Origin: Anaeromyxobacter paludicola
GTDB taxonomy: Bacteria > Myxococcota > Myxococcia > Myxococcales > Anaeromyxobacteraceae
DNA: 64,000 nt
NCBI RefSeq assembly: GCF_023169965.1
Contig: NZ_AP025592.1
Location: forward strand, 1,426,001 to 1,490,000
Direction: 5' to 3'
Part shown: piece after piece, positions 58,783 through 64,000 of the stretch
Layout of the letters: every line of letters begins with the position of its first letter
How positions within the stretch are numbered: position 1 is the first letter of the stretch
Made by a program: the position numbers and the translations under genes
The notes under the pieces: generated by a model
What the model was told of the DNA's origin: nothing
What the model saw: only the letters and a program-made list of their open reading frames with translations
Database searches by the model: none

Positions 58783-59414
58783 GGCTCATCGGGCTCACCG
58801 GCGGCATCGCCACCGGCAAGAGCACCTTCGCCGCGGCGCTGCGCGAGCGCGGCGTCCCGGTGATCGACGCCGACGTCCTGGCCAGGCAGGTGGTGGCCCG
58901 CGGGACGCCCGGGCTCGCCCAGGTGGTGGCCGCCTTCGGCCCCGAGGTGCTCGGCCCCGCCGGCGAGCTCGACCGCAAGAAGCTCGCCGCCCGCGTCTTC
59001 GGCGACCCCGCCGCCCGGGCGGCGCTCGAGGCGATCACCCACCCCGCCATCCGCGAGGCCCTCCAGGCCGAGACCCGCCGGCTCGACGCCGCCGGGGCGC
59101 CCCTCGCCTTCTACGACGTCCCGCTCCTGTACGAGGTCGGGCTCGAGGAGGTGCTCGACTGCGTGGTGGTGGTGTACGCGCCCGCCGCGAGCCAGCTGCT
59201 CCGGCTCGAGCGGCGGGACGGGCTCACCTACGCCGAGGCGAAGGCCCGCCTCGCGGCCCAGCTCCCGATCGACGAGAAGGCCCGCCGGGCGGACGTGCTG
59301 GTCACCAACGAGGCCGACCCGGCCGCGCTCCGCGCCAAGGCCGAGCCGCTCCTGCGCGACCTCTCCCTGGGCCTCTCCCGGAAGCTTCCCAACGCGCCGC
59401 CGAAGCGCTATTGA
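58779..59414 (+). CDS. coaE: Dephospho-CoA kinase
   Basis: 211 residues from GTG 58779. The P-loop GLTGGIATGKST opens the protein; VIDADVLARQVV (substrate Asp), ITHPAIRE and PLLYEVGLEEVLD follow in CoaE order. This enzyme phosphorylates dephospho-CoA, the last step of CoA synthesis. The start overlaps the upstream stop (GTGA). A 6-bp gap separates it from the SDR gene, so a longer transcript into the dehydratase genes is likely. Confidence 0.95.
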   Translation: MRLIGLTGGIATGKSTFAAALRERGVPVIDADVLARQVVARGTPGLAQVVAAFGPEVLGPAGELDRKKLAARVFGDPAARAALEAITHPAIREALQAETRRLDAAGAPLAFYDVPLLYEVGLEEVLDCVVVVYAPAASQLLRLERRDGLTYAEAKARLAAQLPIDEKARRADVLVTNEADPAALRAKAEPLLRDLSLGLSRKLPNAPPKRY

Positions 59415-59420
59415 CGCTCC

Positions 59421-60578
59421 ATGGGCGGGCCGGCTGCGCGCGAGGTGGTGTTCGTCACGGGCTACCCGGGCTTCATCGCCCGGCGGCTGGTCCAGCGGCT
59501 CGCGCGGGAGCTCTCGCCCGGCGCCCGGCTCACGCTCCTCGTCGAGCCCTCGCAGCTCGAGGCGGCGCGCGCCGCGGCGGCCGACCTCCCGCTCCGCCCG
59601 GAGCTGCTCGAGGGAGACGTCTCGGCGATGCACCTCGGCCTCTCCGGGCCGGAGTTCAAGCGGCTGGCCGCCGAGGTCACCTGCATCTGGCACCTCGCCG
59701 CGGTGAAGGAGGTCTCGGCCGGGCGCGACCGGCTCCGGCGCGTCAACGTCGAGGGCACGCGGAACGCGCTCGACCTGGCGCGGAGCGCCCCGGGGCTGCG
59801 CCGCTTCCACCACTTCTCGAGCGCCTGGGTCTCCGGCGATCGGACCGGGGTGATCCTCGAGGACGAGCTCGAGTTCGGGCAGGGCTTCCACGACGCCTAC
59901 GAGGAGTCGAAGTACCGGGCCGAGGTGCTGGTGAAGCGCGCCGCCGCCGACCGGCTGCCGGTCACCGTCTACCGGCCCTCCATCGTGGTCGGCGACTCCC
60001 GGACCGGCGAGATCGACCGGTTCGAGGGGCCCTACGCGCTCGCCATCCTGCTGCTCGCCTCCCCGCTGACGCTGCCCTTGCCGCTGCCGGGCGACGGGGC
60101 GGCGCCGCTCAACGTGGTCCCGGTGGACTTCGTGGTCGAGTCGGCCGTCACCATCGGGCGGAACCCGGCGGCGGTGGGGCGCACCGTCCACCTCGTGGAC
60201 CCGGCGCCGCTCTCGGCCCGGCGCGTCTACGAGCTCGTGGCGGCGCGCGAGCACCGGCGGCTCCCGCCCATGTCGCTGCCCGCGCGCGCGGTGGACGCCA
60301 TCCTGCGGCTCCCGGTGCTCGAGCGGCTGACGCGCTCGCAGCGCTCCGCCATCGAGGCGGTGAGCCACGGCGCGCTCTACAACTGCCGCAACACGCTCGA
60401 GCTGCTCGAGGGCACGGGGGTGCGCTGCCCGCCGCTCACCGCGTACCTCGACCGGCTCACCGAGTTCGTGAAGGAGCAGTACGCCCGGCGCCGGGCCGCC
60501 CGCGCCCTCGAGGTGGACGACCCGCTCGACGACCCGCCGGCGCCCCCGCGCCGCGGCGCCGCGCCCGAGCGGCCGTGA
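59421..60578 (+). CDS. SDR of the thioester-reductase-like (NAD_binding_4) type
   Basis: 385 residues. The Rossmann motif is VFVTGYPGFIARRL (the G-Y-P-G-F form is typical of thioester-reductase-like SDRs). CIWHLAAVKEVSAGRD and YEESKYRAEVLV (Tyr-x3-Lys) follow. The C-terminal third is helical. This subfamily reduces or modifies acyl thioesters or sugar-linked substrates. Followed by two hotdog dehydratases, it fits a fatty- or polyketide-like acyl chain pathway. Exact reaction unknown. Starts 6 bp after coaE. Confidence 0.85.
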   Translation: MGGPAAREVVFVTGYPGFIARRLVQRLARELSPGARLTLLVEPSQLEAARAAAADLPLRPELLEGDVSAMHLGLSGPEFKRLAAEVTCIWHLAAVKEVSAGRDRLRRVNVEGTRNALDLARSAPGLRRFHHFSSAWVSGDRTGVILEDELEFGQGFHDAYEESKYRAEVLVKRAAADRLPVTVYRPSIVVGDSRTGEIDRFEGPYALAILLLASPLTLPLPLPGDGAAPLNVVPVDFVVESAVTIGRNPAAVGRTVHLVDPAPLSARRVYELVAAREHRRLPPMSLPARAVDAILRLPVLERLTRSQRSAIEAVSHGALYNCRNTLELLEGTGVRCPPLTAYLDRLTEFVKEQYARRRAARALEVDDPLDDPPAPPRRGAAPERP

Positions 60579-60640
60579 GCGGCGCACCGACGCCCCGACG
60601 GGTGCTGGCCGACGCGCCGCCCGCCCGGCATGCTGCCGAG

Positions 60641-61051
60641 ATGAAGCGGCTCGCGGACTTCCGCCCCGGCGACACCTTCGTCCTCACCCGCACCTGCGAC
60701 CGCTACCGGCCGGTCTACTACGCCGCGGCGTCCGGTGACTTCAACCCGATCCACGTCGATCCCGAGGTCGGCCGGCAGGCCGGGTTCCCGGGCGCGATCC
60801 TCCAGGGCATGTGCACGCTCGCCTGGGCGGCCGATGCCTGCGTCGGCTACTTCGACGACCCGGCGCGCATCCGGCGGCTCCGCGCCCGCTTCTCCCGCCC
60901 GGTGAACGTCGGTGACACCGTGACCGTCACCGGGCGCTGCGTGGCGGTCGAGGGGGGCACGGTCCGGGTGGAGCTCTCGGCCGTGAACCAGCACGGGCAG
61001 GAGGTGCTGAAGGGGGCCGTCGCCGAGGCCTCCTTCGGCGAGGAGCGCTGA
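60641..61051 (+). CDS. MaoC-like (R)-hydratase/dehydratase
   Basis: 136 residues from ATG 60641. The hydratase-2 motif is YYAAASGDFNPIHVDPEVGRQAGFPGAILQGM, with the catalytic Asp (SGDFNPIH) and His. FSRPVNVGDTVTVTGR completes the hotdog fold. A GTG at 60575 would overlap the SDR stop and add 22 residues of uncertain reality. Its stop shares a base with the next start (TGATG). The two hotdog genes resemble the HadA/HadB pairing in which two half-enzymes form one 3-hydroxyacyl dehydratase. Confidence 0.88.
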   Translation: MKRLADFRPGDTFVLTRTCDRYRPVYYAAASGDFNPIHVDPEVGRQAGFPGAILQGMCTLAWAADACVGYFDDPARIRRLRARFSRPVNVGDTVTVTGRCVAVEGGTVRVELSAVNQHGQEVLKGAVAEASFGEER

Positions 61052-61530
61052 TGGCCATCGACCGCAAGCACCTCGGCCGCCGCTACGGCCCGTACCGCTA
61101 CGCCGTGGGGCTCGAGAAGCTGCGCGAGTTCGCGGTGGCGGTGGCGGGCGGCATCCCCGGGAGCGCCTTCCCCGGCGAGCCGCCGCAGCCCCCCCACCCG
61201 CTCCTCGTGGACGAGGCCGCCGGCGCCGCCTCCCCCTACGGCAGCGTGGTCGCCGCGCCGACCTTCTGCGCGGTCTTCGCCATGCGCCCCTTCGCGGCGG
61301 CCTGCGTCGACCCGGCGCTCGGCATCGACCTCGTCCGGCTGGTCCACGCCGAGCAGGAGTTCGAGTACGGCGCGCCGATCCGGCCGGGCGACGTGCTCGA
61401 GACGACGGGCGAGGTGACCGGGATCGAGGCGCGCTCGCGGCTCGACTTCCTCACCGTCACCACCACCTCGGTGAACCAGCGCGGGGAGCGGGTGGTGCAG
61501 GGGACCTGGACGGCGATCGTCCGCGGCTGA
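61051..61530 (+). CDS. FAS1-like hotdog dehydratase partner (MaoC N-terminal family)
   Basis: 159 residues. It starts IDRKHLGRRYGPYRYAVGLEKLREFA, the typical opening of the PF13452 family, and ends RVVQGTWTAIVRG. The MaoC catalytic D-x-N-P-x-H is absent, as expected for the non-catalytic or HadA-type half. The start overlaps the stop of the catalytic partner (TGATG), so the two are very likely made in equal amounts and form a heterodimer. They would dehydrate 3-hydroxyacyl thioesters. The pathway (fatty acid, polyketide) is inferred. Confidence 0.85.
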   Translation: MAIDRKHLGRRYGPYRYAVGLEKLREFAVAVAGGIPGSAFPGEPPQPPHPLLVDEAAGAASPYGSVVAAPTFCAVFAMRPFAAACVDPALGIDLVRLVHAEQEFEYGAPIRPGDVLETTGEVTGIEARSRLDFLTVTTTSVNQRGERVVQGTWTAIVRG

Positions 61531-61554
61531 CGGCCGGCCGGGGCTGGCCGCCGC

Positions 61555-62096
61555 CTACCCGATCACCTTCTGCTCGACGAGCCGCGCCAGGATGCGCGCG
61601 GTCTCGAGCCGGGGCAGCCCGGAGAGCGCGAAGAGGTCCTCGTAGCTCACCGTGCCGTCCACCTGGGCGAGCAGGAAGCCGGCCCGGTGGTCGAGGTTGA
61701 GCCAGAGCACCTGGTCCGGCCGCATGCGCGGCTGCGGGACCGCCATCATCCCGCCGAGCTTGGACTCGTAGAGGCCGACCAGCTTCTCCTCGTTCCGGGC
61801 CAGCAGGGCCCGGGCCTCGGCGTGGCCCGGATCCGCGGCGAGCACCTGCTCCACGAGCTCGATGGCCCCGGAGAAGTCGTCGAGCGCCATCCGCCTCCGG
61901 GCCTCGGCCATCCAGGCCGGCACGCCCGACGGCGGGTCGCGGGCGGGCGGCGGGGGCGGCGGCTCGAGCGGCTCGTCGGCGAGGGCGGTCAGGTCGAGCC
62001 CGCCGCGCGCGTCGAGCACGATGGGCGGCTCGCGCGAGGGCTCCGCGTCCCAGGCCGAGCTCGGGGCCTCCTGCGGCCTCTGCGGCCGGTCTCCGC

Positions 62097-62100
<4 letters not shown>
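61555..62100 (-). CDS. TPR-containing protein coupled to Hsp70
   Basis: 181 residues. A Pro/Asp-rich N-terminal region (about 1-60) precedes one to two TPR-like helices (DDFSGAIELVEQVLAADPGHAEARALL). A C-terminal small domain (GTVSYEDLFALSGLPRLETARILARLVEQKVIG) resembles a winged-helix module common in myxobacterial regulatory proteins. Its ATG overlaps the Hsp70 stop (ATGA). It is likely a co-factor or client adaptor for that Hsp70. Specific role unknown. Confidence 0.7.
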
Positions 62101-63712
<1,612 letters not shown>

Positions 63713-63716
<4 letters not shown>

Positions 63717-64000
63717 CCGAAGATCCTCCAGCGCAGCTTGCGCAGCTGCGCGCGCGCGGCCTCGAGCGAGCCGTCCGCCGCCAGGGCGCGGCGCAGGGCG
63801 CGCCGGGCCTCCTTCACCCGCCCGAGCTGCGCCAGCGCGAGCCCCAGCTCCTCCGCGGCGCGGGGGTCGGCCGGGGCGAGCCGCGCGGCCGCCTCGGCCC
63901 GAGAGAGCGCCTCGGCGTGATCGCCCTGGAGCCGCGCCAGCCGGGCGCAGCCGAGCTGCCACGGCGCCCCCTCGGGATCGAGCCCGGCCGCCTCGACCCA
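63713..64000 (-). CDS. TPR-repeat protein, partial at window edge
   Basis: Only the C-terminal about 95 residues are inside the window. They form consecutive TPR-like helices (GAPWQLGCARLARLQGDHAE, AAEELGLALAQLGRVKEARR) ending KLRWRIFG. The stop overlaps the Hsp70 ATG (ATGA). It is the upstream member of a TPR-Hsp70-TPR operon. TPR proteins often deliver clients to Hsp70. N-terminal features are not visible. Confidence 0.7.

Overview
The window reads as a high-G+C myxobacterial chromosome, most like Anaeromyxobacter. The grounds are the strong G/C bias at third codon positions, the decaheme OmcA/MtrC-type cytochrome beside an exopolysaccharide locus and a lactate permease, and the NtrC-type regulator with a candidate sigma-54 promoter. 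Organism assignment is inference from gene content; no rRNA is present.

Region 1 (1-14.5 kb, minus strand) is one long exopolysaccharide operon. In transcription order it encodes a short outer-membrane export lipoprotein (OPX), a beta-barrel, a chain-length determinant, a tyrosine-kinase-like ATPase, the initiating phosphoglycosyltransferase, two GNAT/FemAB-like acyltransferases flanking a DegT aminotransferase, a NodB deacetylase, three glycosyltransferases and a Wzy-type polymerase/ligase. Most junctions are 4-bp stop/start overlaps. A candidate sigma-54 promoter lies before the first gene and an NtrC-type response regulator lies about 0.6 kb upstream.

Region 2 (14.8-24.3 kb) holds that regulator, a SpoIID/LytB protein, a class IV aminotransferase, small proteins and the decaheme lipoprotein cytochrome with its terminator.

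Region 3 (24314-47283) is an integrated genomic island inserted in tRNA-Lys(UUU), bounded by a 37-bp exact repeat of the tRNA 5' half. It carries an excisionase and tyrosine integrase at the right end, a DUF3854/VapE-like primase-helicase next to an origin-like set of inverted repeats, a serine recombinase and recombinase remnants. Its cargo looks like host conflict and defence genes: a PD-(D/E)xK-like protein, a family-4-like uracil-DNA glycosylase with a coupled partner, an HNH-like zinc protein, a HEPN protein facing a DarT-like ADP-ribosyltransferase candidate, an Abi_C HEPN protein, a GIY-YIG/DUF4357 nuclease and a methyltransferase/HNH pair. There are no capsid, terminase, relaxase or conjugation genes, so it resembles a phage-satellite-like or mobilizable island. 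Its most striking feature is that the integrase reading frame runs through the attachment site. The excised circle would encode a 449-residue integrase ending in island sequence. The integrated copy runs through the tRNA into a 606-codon frame.

Region 4 (47.2-64 kb) is core chromosome: glycerate kinase and lactate permease, a hemerythrin, an SDR, two tRNA-Glu genes (one with an 8-nt anticodon loop), metF, greB, a phosphodiesterase plus EEP hydrolase pair, engB, coaE, a thioester-reductase-like SDR with two hotdog dehydratases, and a TPR / lidless Hsp70 / TPR operon that runs off the right edge.
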